The notes beneath the pieces are model-generated. The model did no database searches and had not been told where the DNA came from. It saw nothing but the letters and a program-made list of their open reading frames with translations. From Chitinophaga ginsengisegetis (GTDB lineage: Bacteria; Bacteroidota; Bacteroidia; Chitinophagales; Chitinophagaceae), in NCBI RefSeq assembly GCF_900168065.1, contig NZ_FUZZ01000005.1:186001-250000 (forward strand): DNA of 64,000 nt, written 5' to 3'. This document shows positions 43,173 through 51,488 of the stretch, piece after piece (within the stretch, counting starts at the first letter, position 1; every line of letters starts with the position of its first letter). The position numbers and the translations under genes are program-made.

Positions 43173-44828
43173 ATGAAGCAGAAAGTATTAAAGGTGCATC
43201 CGCACGATAACGTGCTGGTAGCACTACAGGACCTGGAAAAGGAAGAAACGGTGGAGTATAACGGCACCGTATACACGATGCAGGAAAAGATTCCTGCCAA
43301 ACACAAGTTTGCAGTGGCGCCTATGAAAGAAGGTGATGCCATTTACATGTATGGCGTACTGGTAGGGCGCGCACAGCGCACCATCAGCGCCGGCAGCAGG
43401 ATTGCCGTGGAAAATGTACACCATGCTGCCAATGGCTATGAGCTGGCTGCACAAAGGAAAACCACCTGGCAGCCGCCGGATGTTTCCCGCTGGCAACAGC
43501 AAACTTTTATGGGGTACCACCGTGCCAATGGCAGCGTAGGTACTGCCAATTACTGGCTGGTGATTCCGTTGGTGTTTTGTGAAAACAGGAATGTGGAAGT
43601 GTTGAAAGAAGCACTGCTACCGGAACTGGGATATGCCCGTCCGGGTAAGTACGCCGCCTTTACGCGCTCGCTGGCAGCAAAGCAGCGGGCCGGCGTAGGT
43701 TCCCAGCAGATCCTCGAAACGGTGTATACTGAAGATACAGCGGGGGCACAAAACAGCCGCGTATTTGAAAACGTGGACGGCATTAAATTCCTCACACATG
43801 ACGGCGGTTGCGGTGGTATCCGCCAGGATGCACAAACGCTGTGCGGCCTGCTGGCAGGATATATTACCCATGCTAACGTGGCCGGTGCCACGGTGCTGAG
43901 CCTGGGTTGCCAGAATGCGCAGATCAGTATGTTGCAGGATGAAATCAATAAACGCGACCCTGGTTTTTCAAAGCCGCTGTATATACTGGATCAGCAACAA
44001 ACCGGCGCGGAGAGCCAGTTGATCACGGATGCGATCCGTCAAACTTTCGCAGGACTGATGATTGCCAACCAATGTACCCGCCAGCCTGCACCGTTGAGTA
44101 AATTATGCATTGGGCTGGAATGTGGCGGCTCGGATGGTTTCTCCGGCATCTCTGCCAATCCTGCTATCGGCTATACTTCCGATCTGCTGACGGCCCTGGG
44201 CGGCTCCGTTATCCTCGCTGAATTCCCTGAACTCTGCGGTGTTGAGCAGGAAATGAGTGACCGGTGCCGCAACGTGGACGACGCTACCCGGTTTATCCAG
44301 CTGATGCGTACCTATCAGCAGCGTGCGGAAGAAGCAGGCTCCGGATTTGATATGAATCCATCTCCTGGAAATATAAAAGACGGGCTGATCACCGATGCCA
44401 TAAAATCGGCCGGGGCAGCCAAGAAGGGAGGCACCTCACCGGTAGCTGCTGTACTGGATTACCCCGAAATGGTGCGGCAGCCGGGGCTTAACCTGCTTTG
44501 CACACCAGGTAATGATGTGGAATCCACTACCGCAGAAGTAGGCAGTGGCGCCAACGTGGTGCTGTTTACCACCGGGCTGGGAACGCCTACCGGCAACCCT
44601 ATTGCACCGGTCATCAAACTCTCCAGTAATACAAAGCTGTACCAGCGTATGCATGATATCATCGATATTAATACCGGTACTATTATAGACGGTGAAGAAA
44701 CTATTGCTGAAGCAGGAGAACGTATACTCGACTACGTTATACAGGTGGCCAGCGGTGCTATCACCGCAAAATCTGTCCTCAACGGTCAGGATGATTTTAT
44801 TCCCTGGAAAAGAGGAGTGTCATTGTAA
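43173..44828 (+). CDS. uxaA: Altronate dehydratase
   Basis: A 551-aa protein with an N-terminal SAF domain (about residues 1-95, KVHPHDNVLVALQDLEKEET) and the C-terminal altronate hydrolase domain (GYHRANGSVGTANYWLVIPL, then THDGGCGGIRQDAQTLCGLL, LGCQNAQIS and GLECGGSDGFSGISANPAIG). The conserved cysteines in DGGCGG, LGCQ and ECGG belong to the metal site. It converts D-altronate to 2-keto-3-deoxy-D-gluconate. Its length fits the family, and it lies between uxaB and uxaC in one operon. Confidence 0.94.
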   Translation: MKQKVLKVHPHDNVLVALQDLEKEETVEYNGTVYTMQEKIPAKHKFAVAPMKEGDAIYMYGVLVGRAQRTISAGSRIAVENVHHAANGYELAAQRKTTWQPPDVSRWQQQTFMGYHRANGSVGTANYWLVIPLVFCENRNVEVLKEALLPELGYARPGKYAAFTRSLAAKQRAGVGSQQILETVYTEDTAGAQNSRVFENVDGIKFLTHDGGCGGIRQDAQTLCGLLAGYITHANVAGATVLSLGCQNAQISMLQDEINKRDPGFSKPLYILDQQQTGAESQLITDAIRQTFAGLMIANQCTRQPAPLSKLCIGLECGGSDGFSGISANPAIGYTSDLLTALGGSVILAEFPELCGVEQEMSDRCRNVDDATRFIQLMRTYQQRAEEAGSGFDMNPSPGNIKDGLITDAIKSAGAAKKGGTSPVAAVLDYPEMVRQPGLNLLCTPGNDVESTTAEVGSGANVVLFTTGLGTPTGNPIAPVIKLSSNTKLYQRMHDIIDINTGTIIDGEETIAEAGERILDYVIQVASGAITAKSVLNGQDDFIPWKRGVSL

Positions 44829-44846
44829 TACTTAAATACTTTACGG

Positions 44847-46250
44847 ATGAGAAAAAAATTCATGGATGAAAATTTCCTCCTGAATAGTGATGCGGCAGAA
44901 AGGCTTTACCACGACTATGCAAAGGATATGCCTATCATCGATTATCATTGTCACCTGCCACCCGCGCAGATAGCCGCGGATACAAGGTTTGAGAATATCA
45001 CACAGGCATGGCTATACGGAGATCATTATAAATGGCGCGCTATGCGCACCAATGGGGTACCGGAAAGTTACTGTACCGGTAATAATACAGATTGGGAGAA
45101 ATTTGAAAAGTGGGCCGCTACCGTGCCGTATACACTGCGCAACCCTTTACACCACTGGACACACCTGGAACTGCAACGCTATTTCGGCATCAGCGATATA
45201 CTGAACCCTGCGTCTGCAAAGCAAATCTATGACAGCTGTAACCAGCTGCTGCAAACACCGGAATACAGCGTGCAAAACCTGCTGCGCAGCAGGAACGTAT
45301 CGATCATCTGTACTACCGATGATCCGGCTGATAACCTGCAATATCACCGGCAACTCAAACAGGATGGTTTTGAAATACCGGTAATACCTGCTTTCCGCCC
45401 CGATCAGGCCATGAATGTAGACGTACCGGAAGCATATAACCGGTACCTGGAAAAGCTGGAACAGGCGGCCAACTGCAGCATCAGCACCTATGATGATCTG
45501 CTGCAAACCCTGAAAAACAGGCATGATGTATTTGCGGCCCACGGGTGTAAAGTATCCGATCATGGTATTGAGGAAATATATGCAGATGATTTTCTGGAGA
45601 AAGATATCCGGCAGATCTTTTTAAAGATACGCGGTGGTCAGGTGCTTACCTATACCGAAAGCCGGCAGTTTAAATCGGCGCTGCTGCTGGAACTGGCGCT
45701 TATGGACTGGAAAGCAGGGTGGGTGCAGCAGTACCATCTTGGCGCGTTGCGGAATAATAATTCCCGCATGCTGCGACAGCTGGGACCGGATACCGGCTGG
45801 GATTCTATCGGTGATTTTTCCCAGGCCCGCGCGCTTGCTAAATTCCTCGATAAACTGGATAGCCAGGATAAACTGGCAAAAACAATCATCTATAACCTGA
45901 ACCCCGCCGATAATGAACTCATGGCTACCATGACGGGCAACTTCAACGATGGTTCAGTAGCCGGTAAAGTACAGTTCGGCGCCGCCTGGTGGTTCCTGGA
46001 TCAGAAAGACGGTATGACCCGGCAAATGAATGCACTCTCCAACATGGGGCTGATATCCCGGTTTGTGGGCATGCTCACGGATTCACGCAGCTTCCTTTCA
46101 TATCCGCGCCATGAGTACTTCCGCCGTCTGCTCTGCGACCTCTTCGGTGAAGAGATAGAGCGTGGCGAAATTCCGGACGACATAGAGGCGGTGGGAAAAA
46201 TGATACAGGATATTTGTTACGGTAACGCTAAATCATATTTTGGCTGGTGA
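44847..46250 (+). CDS. uxaC: Glucuronate/galacturonate isomerase
   Basis: A 467-aa amidohydrolase-like TIM-barrel enzyme. MPIIDYHCHLPPAQIA holds the metal-binding HxH, RAMRTNGVPESYCTG and ICTTDDPADNLQYHRQL follow, and the end RHEYFRRLLCDLFGEEIERG is typical of UxaC. It isomerises D-galacturonate to D-tagaturonate (and D-glucuronate to D-fructuronate), the first step of the pathway completed by uxaB and uxaA just upstream. It is the last gene of the operon. KdgK and KdgA for the following steps are not here. Confidence 0.95.
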   Translation: MRKKFMDENFLLNSDAAERLYHDYAKDMPIIDYHCHLPPAQIAADTRFENITQAWLYGDHYKWRAMRTNGVPESYCTGNNTDWEKFEKWAATVPYTLRNPLHHWTHLELQRYFGISDILNPASAKQIYDSCNQLLQTPEYSVQNLLRSRNVSIICTTDDPADNLQYHRQLKQDGFEIPVIPAFRPDQAMNVDVPEAYNRYLEKLEQAANCSISTYDDLLQTLKNRHDVFAAHGCKVSDHGIEEIYADDFLEKDIRQIFLKIRGGQVLTYTESRQFKSALLLELALMDWKAGWVQQYHLGALRNNNSRMLRQLGPDTGWDSIGDFSQARALAKFLDKLDSQDKLAKTIIYNLNPADNELMATMTGNFNDGSVAGKVQFGAAWWFLDQKDGMTRQMNALSNMGLISRFVGMLTDSRSFLSYPRHEYFRRLLCDLFGEEIERGEIPDDIEAVGKMIQDICYGNAKSYFGW

Positions 46251-46343
46251 TGGTCCCAGGCTGTATTTTGGCCACAGAAAAAAGGCGATGTTTGCAAAAG
46301 AAATTACTTTTCTGAAGCAGCATCAACTTTTTTTTGAGGCTAC

Positions 46344-46365
46344 TGACATAGGGTTGTCACAACCC
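46344..46365. promoter_or_regulatory. Overlapping inverted repeats before DinB gene 1
   Basis: TGACA (46344-46348) with TGTCA (46355-46359) and GGGTTGT (46351-46357) with ACAACCC (46359-46365) form two overlapping dyads about 45 nt before the gene. They may bind a regulator; they do not match the GlxA-type bipartite motif found elsewhere. Confidence 0.45.
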
Positions 46366-46406
46366 CTTGTTTTCTTTGTATTGTAAAACAAAAAAATACA
46401 GACTTT

Positions 46407-46934
46407 ATGGAAAACAACACCTTATCTGCCGCAACTACAACCACCGTTATCACTCCTGGTCAGTTACTGAAACACTGGCAGGGCCACCGTGCATTGACCC
46501 GCCGGATGATTGAAGCATTTCCGGAAGATCAGCTGTTCACCTTCAGCGTGGGCGGTATGCGACCATTTTCTACTTTGGTGATGGAATTCTGCGGAATGGC
46601 CTTCCCCTCCGTATATGGCGTTATCACCGACGAATGGCTGGGTATTGATGTATTGCTGAAAGATACCGGCGCGGTAGTAAAGCCTACCACCAAAGCGGAA
46701 CTGTTGCAGCTCTGGGATGTGATTACAGAAAAGCTCAACGAATGGTGGCCTAAAATCCCCGTGGAAGCCTTTCAAAAGGAAATCACCGCCTTTGGACAGT
46801 ATGAAGGCAAATCAGTTAGCATCCTGTTCTACATTTTCGACAATGAAATTCACCATCGCGGACAGGGGTATGTATATCTCCGCGCACTTGGTATAGAGCC
46901 TCCTGCCTTCTGGGACAGGGATCAGAATTTATGA
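46407..46934 (+). CDS. DinB-family protein 1
   Basis: A 175-aa protein of the DinB/YfiT four-helix fold: LLKHWQGHRALTRRMIEAFP at the start, and FDNEIHHRGQGYVYLRALGI near the end, where the His of EIHHRGQ with an N-terminal His form the metal site. Members are thiol-dependent or metal-dependent enzymes, often of unknown substrate. It is convergent with, and overlaps by 6 nt, the gene of a GlxA-type regulator. Overlapping dyads lie in its promoter region. Confidence 0.85.
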   Translation: MENNTLSAATTTTVITPGQLLKHWQGHRALTRRMIEAFPEDQLFTFSVGGMRPFSTLVMEFCGMAFPSVYGVITDEWLGIDVLLKDTGAVVKPTTKAELLQLWDVITEKLNEWWPKIPVEAFQKEITAFGQYEGKSVSILFYIFDNEIHHRGQGYVYLRALGIEPPAFWDRDQNL

Positions 46935-47903
46935 TCTGGCGGCATTAAACTTTTCCCGGTATTCAGAAGGGGTCATTCCCACCGTTTTGCGGAATACCTT
47001 TCTGAATGCTTTGGGATCGTTATAGCCGGAGTTGTAAATCACTTCCGCCATTTGCTGCCCGGTTTGTTCCAGTAGTTTTTTGGCCGCTTCAATCCGCGTG
47101 AATTGCAGGTATTCAATAGGGGTTACACCTGTTACCTGTTTAAATCTTCTCACAATATTTCTCCTGCTGGAAGGGATGTCCCTGATCATTTCCTCGATGG
47201 TGCCTACGTCCTGGTAGCTGGTTTCAATCCGCTGTTGGGCAGAGGCCACGAGGTCATCGTGATGATTGCGGGTAGGCTGGAATGTGCTGAAATAGGATTG
47301 TTTGTCACGGCCCATATCCACCGCAAAAATTTTAGCGGTCCTTATCGCTATTTCAATGCCGCAATGTACTTCCAGCAGATGAAGCAGCAGGTGGAAGGTA
47401 GAAGTGGCGCCACCACTCGTATAAATGCCGGAATCGTGGGTAACCGTTTTATCCGATAACAGGTTCACTGCCGGGAATGAGGAGGAAAATTCCTTGCAGG
47501 CATCTACATGGGTGGTGGCTATTTTACCATCCAGCAAACCGGAAGCGCCCAGTAAAAAAGCGCCGGTACAGAAGCTGGCGATTTCCGCACCGTTTTTATA
47601 CTGCTGTTGCAGCCAGGGAAGATAAGCCCGGTTTTCTGCAATCGACTGGCGGATATCATCTGTAGTAAAAGAGGGTACCAGCACCAGGTTAAAAGTGCCC
47701 GCCGCATCTGTGTGTTGCGACGCATAATCCGGAAATGCTGCTGCCAGGTGTTCCGTTTCAGCAGTATGTACCAGTGTTATTTTGAAGGGTGTTGGCTGGC
47801 TGTTTTTATAGTAAATCTTATTGACGGTGTCCAGCACATCTGTTATGGCAGCCAGGCTTAAAAGCTTGTAGTGGCGTATAAGCAGGATCCCAATTTGTAG
47901 CAT
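46929..47903 (-). CDS. GlxA-family AraC regulator 2
   Basis: The start at 47903 (MLQIGILLIRHYKLLSLAAI) fits the DJ-1/PfpI-like domain best; the length is 324 aa. The nucleophile elbow is IASFCTGAFLLGASGLLDGK, and the C-terminal AraC double HTH reads MIRDIPSSRRNIVRRFKQVT and EVIYNSGYNDPKAFRKVFRK. It lies between two DinB genes, overlapping the end of one and divergent from the other. A bipartite motif in the divergent gap is the likely binding site. It is a paralogue of the regulator at 19607. Confidence 0.9.
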   Translation of the reverse strand: MLQIGILLIRHYKLLSLAAITDVLDTVNKIYYKNSQPTPFKITLVHTAETEHLAAAFPDYASQHTDAAGTFNLVLVPSFTTDDIRQSIAENRAYLPWLQQQYKNGAEIASFCTGAFLLGASGLLDGKIATTHVDACKEFSSSFPAVNLLSDKTVTHDSGIYTSGGATSTFHLLLHLLEVHCGIEIAIRTAKIFAVDMGRDKQSYFSTFQPTRNHHDDLVASAQQRIETSYQDVGTIEEMIRDIPSSRRNIVRRFKQVTGVTPIEYLQFTRIEAAKKLLEQTGQQMAEVIYNSGYNDPKAFRKVFRKTVGMTPSEYREKFNAARS

Positions 47904-47945
47904 ATGGCTTTCAGTTTTTAGTTGTCTACTCAAACATAACGAATT

Positions 47946-47984
47946 TGTCGCAAATACCCCCTAATATTGACTCTATCAGCATCC
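47946..47984 (+). promoter_or_regulatory. Bipartite AraC/GlxA-type operator, site 3
   Basis: TGTCGCAAATACCCCC (47946-47961) is nearly the same as half-site 1 at 18476-18491, and a weaker half, TGACTCTATCAGCATCC, starts exactly 22 nt later (47968). It is oriented toward DinB gene 2; a TACCTTAC box lies about 21 nt past the second half. Confidence 0.5.
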
Positions 47985-48046
47985 ATCCGGACAGAAATTA
48001 TGGGGTACCTTACCGTTAGTTTGAGAACCAAAAAAAATATTATTAT

Positions 48047-48535
48047 ATGGAAACTGTAAGCACACGGATGCAGGGCATCCTTCCACTGTTTGATCTTCAC
48101 ACCGGTTTTTTTCCAAAGGTACTGGATGGAATTACGGATGAAGACGCGCATAAAAGACTGGATACTCCTGCTAATCACGTTGCCTGGCTCGCCGGTAGCC
48201 TGGTACAGCAGCGGTTTGAGCTGGCCGGTTTGCTGAAAGTGGAGGCCACATCTTCAGCAAATGATCTTTTCAAAGATTTCCAGGGAATAAAAGACTCACA
48301 GCAGTATCCATCTCTCGAAATTTTTAAAAAAGACTGGGAGAAAATCTCCCCGTTGTTAAAAACAGCATTGGTAAATGTAACAGATGAACAACTGGATCAT
48401 ATACTGGAATTCCCCGGTATGAAAATGTCGCTCTGGGATTTGCTGACTTTTAATATTTACCGGGAGGCCAATTGTATCGGGCAAATTGCCTTGTGGAGGC
48501 GGCTGTTGAAATATGAGCCGATGAAATACATGTAA
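48047..48535 (+). CDS. DinB-family protein 2
   Basis: A 162-aa DinB-like four-helix protein: LPLFDLHTGFFPKVLDGITD, then RLDTPANHVAWLAGSLVQQR with the His in NHVAWL typical of the family, and MKMSLWDLLTFNIYREANCI near the end. It is divergent from the second GlxA-type regulator and follows a bipartite operator, so it is a likely target. A small gene follows by 14 nt and is probably co-transcribed. The substrate is unknown. Confidence 0.82.
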   Translation: METVSTRMQGILPLFDLHTGFFPKVLDGITDEDAHKRLDTPANHVAWLAGSLVQQRFELAGLLKVEATSSANDLFKDFQGIKDSQQYPSLEIFKKDWEKISPLLKTALVNVTDEQLDHILEFPGMKMSLWDLLTFNIYREANCIGQIALWRRLLKYEPMKYM

Positions 48536-48549
48536 TCAAAATTATTACA

Positions 48550-48762
48550 ATGGTAGAAGTATTCATAACGAATGTAAAACGGGTAGCTGCCGCGAAAGAA
48601 ATAGTAGCGCTGTTACTCCGTAATTTTCCGGATAGTAAAATCAATTTCGATCTTGAAGATTGTGATAAAGTATTAAGGGTAGAAGGAGAGAATTTTCATC
48701 CCGGGAAAATAATGATGCTGGTAAATGAAAATGGATTCCAGTGTCAGGTAATGGAAGATTAA
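48550..48762 (+). CDS. Small HMA-fold-like protein lacking the CxxC motif
   Basis: A 70-aa protein whose pattern (VEVFITNVKRVAAAKEIVAL, then KINFDLEDCDKVLRVEG and the last helix-strand part) fits the beta-alpha-beta-beta-alpha-beta fold of heavy-metal-associated domains. The place of the metal-binding CxxC is taken by NVKRVAAA, so it should not bind copper in the usual way; its cysteines are Cys38 and Cys65 only. It starts 14 nt after DinB gene 2 and is followed by a terminator, which suggests a two-gene unit. Function unknown. Confidence 0.7.
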   Translation: MVEVFITNVKRVAAAKEIVALLLRNFPDSKINFDLEDCDKVLRVEGENFHPGKIMMLVNENGFQCQVMED

Positions 48763-48764
48763 GG

Positions 48765-48790
48765 AGCCGTCTGCAAAGACGGCTTTTTTG
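48765..48790 (+). terminator. Intrinsic terminator
   Basis: AGCCGTCT (48765-48772) pairs with AGACGGCT (48777-48784) over GCAA, followed by TTTTTG. It ends the DinB 2/HMA-like unit. Confidence 0.9.
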
Positions 48791-48867
48791 TAACCCCCGG
48801 TTAAGTATTCATCTCCCGGAAAAATAAAATTGCATAACTTAATCCCATTTTTGTTAAAACAACAACT

Positions 48868-49338
48868 ATGGGAAACAATCATGCAGAAGAGAAATTAGCG
48901 GCCCTGGGACTGGAACTGCCACCGGCCCCGTCGCCATTGGGTGTTTACAAGCCATTCCTTATTGATGGCAAATACCTGTATCTCTCCGGTCATGGTCCTG
49001 TGCAGCATGATAAATCACTGATCATCGGACGGATAGGTGATGCACTGGATATGGAGCAGGGCAAACTGGCCGCAAGACAAGTAGGATTAACGATGCTATC
49101 CACCATTAAAACACATGTGGGCAGTTTGAATAAAGTAAAACGGGTGATCAAGGTGTTGGGGATGGTGAACTGTACATCCGACTTTGAACGGCATCCCTAC
49201 ATCATTAATGGCTGCAGTGAATTGTTTGCTGCCGTGTGGGGAGAAGAAAATGGCGTGGGAGTGAGGAGTGCCGTAGGTTTTGGATCTTTACCGGATAACA
49301 TCCCCGTAGAGATAGAAGCTTTGTTTGAACTATACTAA
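48868..49338 (+). CDS. RidA/YjgF-family protein
   Basis: A 156-aa RidA-like protein of the longer YjgF-endoribonuclease-like group: LGLELPPAPSPLGVYKPFLI, then YLSGHGPVQHDKSLIIGRIG and VRSAVGFGSLPDNIPVEIEA. RidA proteins hydrolyse reactive enamines from amino-acid metabolism; in this subgroup the reaction is less clear. It lies 46 nt before an M19 dipeptidase gene, an arrangement consistent with peptide or D-amino-acid metabolism, and both are probably one operon. Confidence 0.86.
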   Translation: MGNNHAEEKLAALGLELPPAPSPLGVYKPFLIDGKYLYLSGHGPVQHDKSLIIGRIGDALDMEQGKLAARQVGLTMLSTIKTHVGSLNKVKRVIKVLGMVNCTSDFERHPYIINGCSELFAAVWGEENGVGVRSAVGFGSLPDNIPVEIEALFELY

Positions 49339-49384
49339 CTGATGAAGAACGGCATGGCCGGACGAATTAAATAAGAACAGAACT

Positions 49385-50458
49385 ATGTTTATAATAGATG
49401 CACACCTGGATCTCAGCATGAACGCGCTGGAATGGAACAGGGACCTCCGGCAACCGGTAACCGCCATCCGTGCGAGAGAAGCCGGTATGAATGATAAACC
49501 CGACCGCGCCAAAGGCGTAGTGGCATTCCCTGAACTACGGAAAGGTAATATCGGGCTGGTAGTCGCCACCCTGATAGGTCGCTATGTAGCCCCCGATAAC
49601 CCGTTGCCCGGCTGGCATTCACCGGAACAGGCATGGGCCCAGACCCAGGGACAACTGGCCTGGTACAAAGCGATGGAAGATGCCGGTGAAATGGTGATGA
49701 TCAAAGACAAACAAAGCCTGGAACAACACCTGCAGCTGTGGAACGATGGTACTCCAAACGACAAAAAGCCTGTTGGCTACATCCTCAGCCTGGAAGGGGC
49801 CGACTCTATCGTGAATTTAAAATACCTCGAACGCGCCTACAATAAAGGATTGCGCGCTATAGGCCCCGCGCACTACGGCCCCGGGCGTTATGCCAACGGT
49901 ACCGATGCCACCGGCCACCTCAATGAACAAGGCAAACAGCTGATCCGGGAAATGGAACAACTCAATATGATCCTCGACGCCACACATCTCTGCGATGATG
50001 CCTTCTGGGATGCCATGGACCTGTTTAACGGAGCCGTATGGGCCAGTCATAATAACTGCCGCGCCCTGGTGGACCATAACCGCCAGTTCAGCGACGATAT
50101 GATCAAAACGCTCATCCAGAAAGGCGCCGTTATAGGTGGCGCCCTCGACGCCTGGATGATGGTGCCCGGCTGGGTTCGTGGAAAATCCACGCCCGAAAGC
50201 ATGGGCTGTAACCTGGAAAAAATGATCGATCATATGGATCATATCTGCCAGATCGCCGGTAACTCGCTGCACGTGGGCATTGGCACCGATCTCGACGGAG
50301 CCTTTGGCAAAGAGCAATGCCCTTACGACCTGGAAACGATCGCCGACATGCAGCAACTGCCTGCCCTCCTTACTAAAAGAGGCTACAGCGCGGAAGATAT
50401 CGATAATGTGATGCATGGCAACTGGCTGCGGTTCCTGCGGAACGCATGGCGCGATTAA
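49385..50458 (+). CDS. Membrane-dipeptidase-type peptidase, family M19
   Basis: A 357-aa renal-dipeptidase-like zinc enzyme with the metal motif DAHLD at its start (residues 5-9), ASHNNCRALVDHNRQFSD for the second His, and VGIGTDLDGAFGKEQCPYDL near the end. There is no signal peptide, so it is cytoplasmic. M19 enzymes split L-D or L-L dipeptides. It follows a RidA-like gene. An ABC ATPase gene starts 46 nt after it, on the same strand. Confidence 0.9.
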   Translation: MFIIDAHLDLSMNALEWNRDLRQPVTAIRAREAGMNDKPDRAKGVVAFPELRKGNIGLVVATLIGRYVAPDNPLPGWHSPEQAWAQTQGQLAWYKAMEDAGEMVMIKDKQSLEQHLQLWNDGTPNDKKPVGYILSLEGADSIVNLKYLERAYNKGLRAIGPAHYGPGRYANGTDATGHLNEQGKQLIREMEQLNMILDATHLCDDAFWDAMDLFNGAVWASHNNCRALVDHNRQFSDDMIKTLIQKGAVIGGALDAWMMVPGWVRGKSTPESMGCNLEKMIDHMDHICQIAGNSLHVGIGTDLDGAFGKEQCPYDLETIADMQQLPALLTKRGYSAEDIDNVMHGNWLRFLRNAWRD

Positions 50459-50504
50459 AAGGCGCGCCTTCGCTTTAGTCCGCGATTTTTATTAATTTGC
50501 ACGA

Positions 50505-51488
50505 ATGAATTTTCTCGAAGTATCAAACATCAGCAAGGAACTGCACGGCGCGTATATTTTAAAGAATGTCAGCTTTACACAACAAGCATTTCAGAAAATA
50601 GTGATCGCAGGTGAAACCGGCTCAGGTAAAAGCACCCTGATGAAAATTGTTGGTGGCATGGCGCAGGCAGATGCCGGCACCGTGATGTTTGAAGGCAAAC
50701 GTGTGAAGGGAGCGCTGGAAGTATTGATTCCAGGGCATCCTGGCACCGCCTACCTTTCCCAGCATTTTGAACTGAGAAATAATTACCGGGTAGAAGAAAT
50801 TCTGTCCTATGCCAATAAGCTTACCGATGAAGAAGCGGCAGAGATCTACGATATCTGCCGCATTTCACATCTGCTCAAAAGAAAAACGGATCAGTTGTCG
50901 GGCGGTGAAAAGCAACGCATCGCTATGGCGAGACTCCTCATCTCTTCTCCCAGGTTGTTTTTGCTGGATGAGCCCTACTCCAACCTGGACATGATCCATA
51001 AAAGCATCCTGAAAAAAGTGATCAGTGATATGGGTGATAAGCTGGGTATCACCGTGATGCTGATTTCCCACGATCCGATGGATATCCTGCCCTGGGCAGA
51101 TGAAATACTGGTGATGAAAGACGGGGAAATAGTACAGCAGGGATCTCCTCAACAGATCTATAATCAGCCGGTGAATGAATATGTAGCCGGGTTATTTGGA
51201 AAATACAATCTCCTCGCACCGGGAAGAGCCGCTGTACTGGAAGGATTGCCAGGCATTACGCTGAATGGAAAAAGTATCTTCATCCGCCCGGAAGATTTCA
51301 AAATTGTTCGTGCAAAAAAAGATGCCGTGTCCGGCAAGGTGCGTGATATCGCTTATTACGGCAGCTTCCTGGAAGCAGAAGTGGCGCTCGGAGGTGAAGT
51401 AGTCACTATCAAAACCACGGATACCAGTTTGAAAAAAGGCGCAACAGTGAATGTAAGCGTAGCGCCCGAAACCGTTTGGTATTTCTAA
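50505..51488 (+). CDS. Lone ABC transporter ATP-binding protein with TOBE domain
   Basis: A 327-aa ABC ATPase: Walker A GETGSGKST, signature LSGGEKQRIAMARLLI, Walker B LFLLDEPYSNLD, and switch His in ISHDPMDILP. The last 80 residues (SIFIRPEDFKIVRAKKDAVS) form a TOBE-like domain, as in MalK/PotA/FbpC importers. No permease or binding protein gene is in the window, so the partner must be elsewhere, or the protein is an MsmK-like shared ATPase. Its stop overlaps by 4 nt that of the convergent YrdB-like gene. Confidence 0.85.
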   Translation: MNFLEVSNISKELHGAYILKNVSFTQQAFQKIVIAGETGSGKSTLMKIVGGMAQADAGTVMFEGKRVKGALEVLIPGHPGTAYLSQHFELRNNYRVEEILSYANKLTDEEAAEIYDICRISHLLKRKTDQLSGGEKQRIAMARLLISSPRLFLLDEPYSNLDMIHKSILKKVISDMGDKLGITVMLISHDPMDILPWADEILVMKDGEIVQQGSPQQIYNQPVNEYVAGLFGKYNLLAPGRAAVLEGLPGITLNGKSIFIRPEDFKIVRAKKDAVSGKVRDIAYYGSFLEAEVALGGEVVTIKTTDTSLKKGATVNVSVAPETVWYF

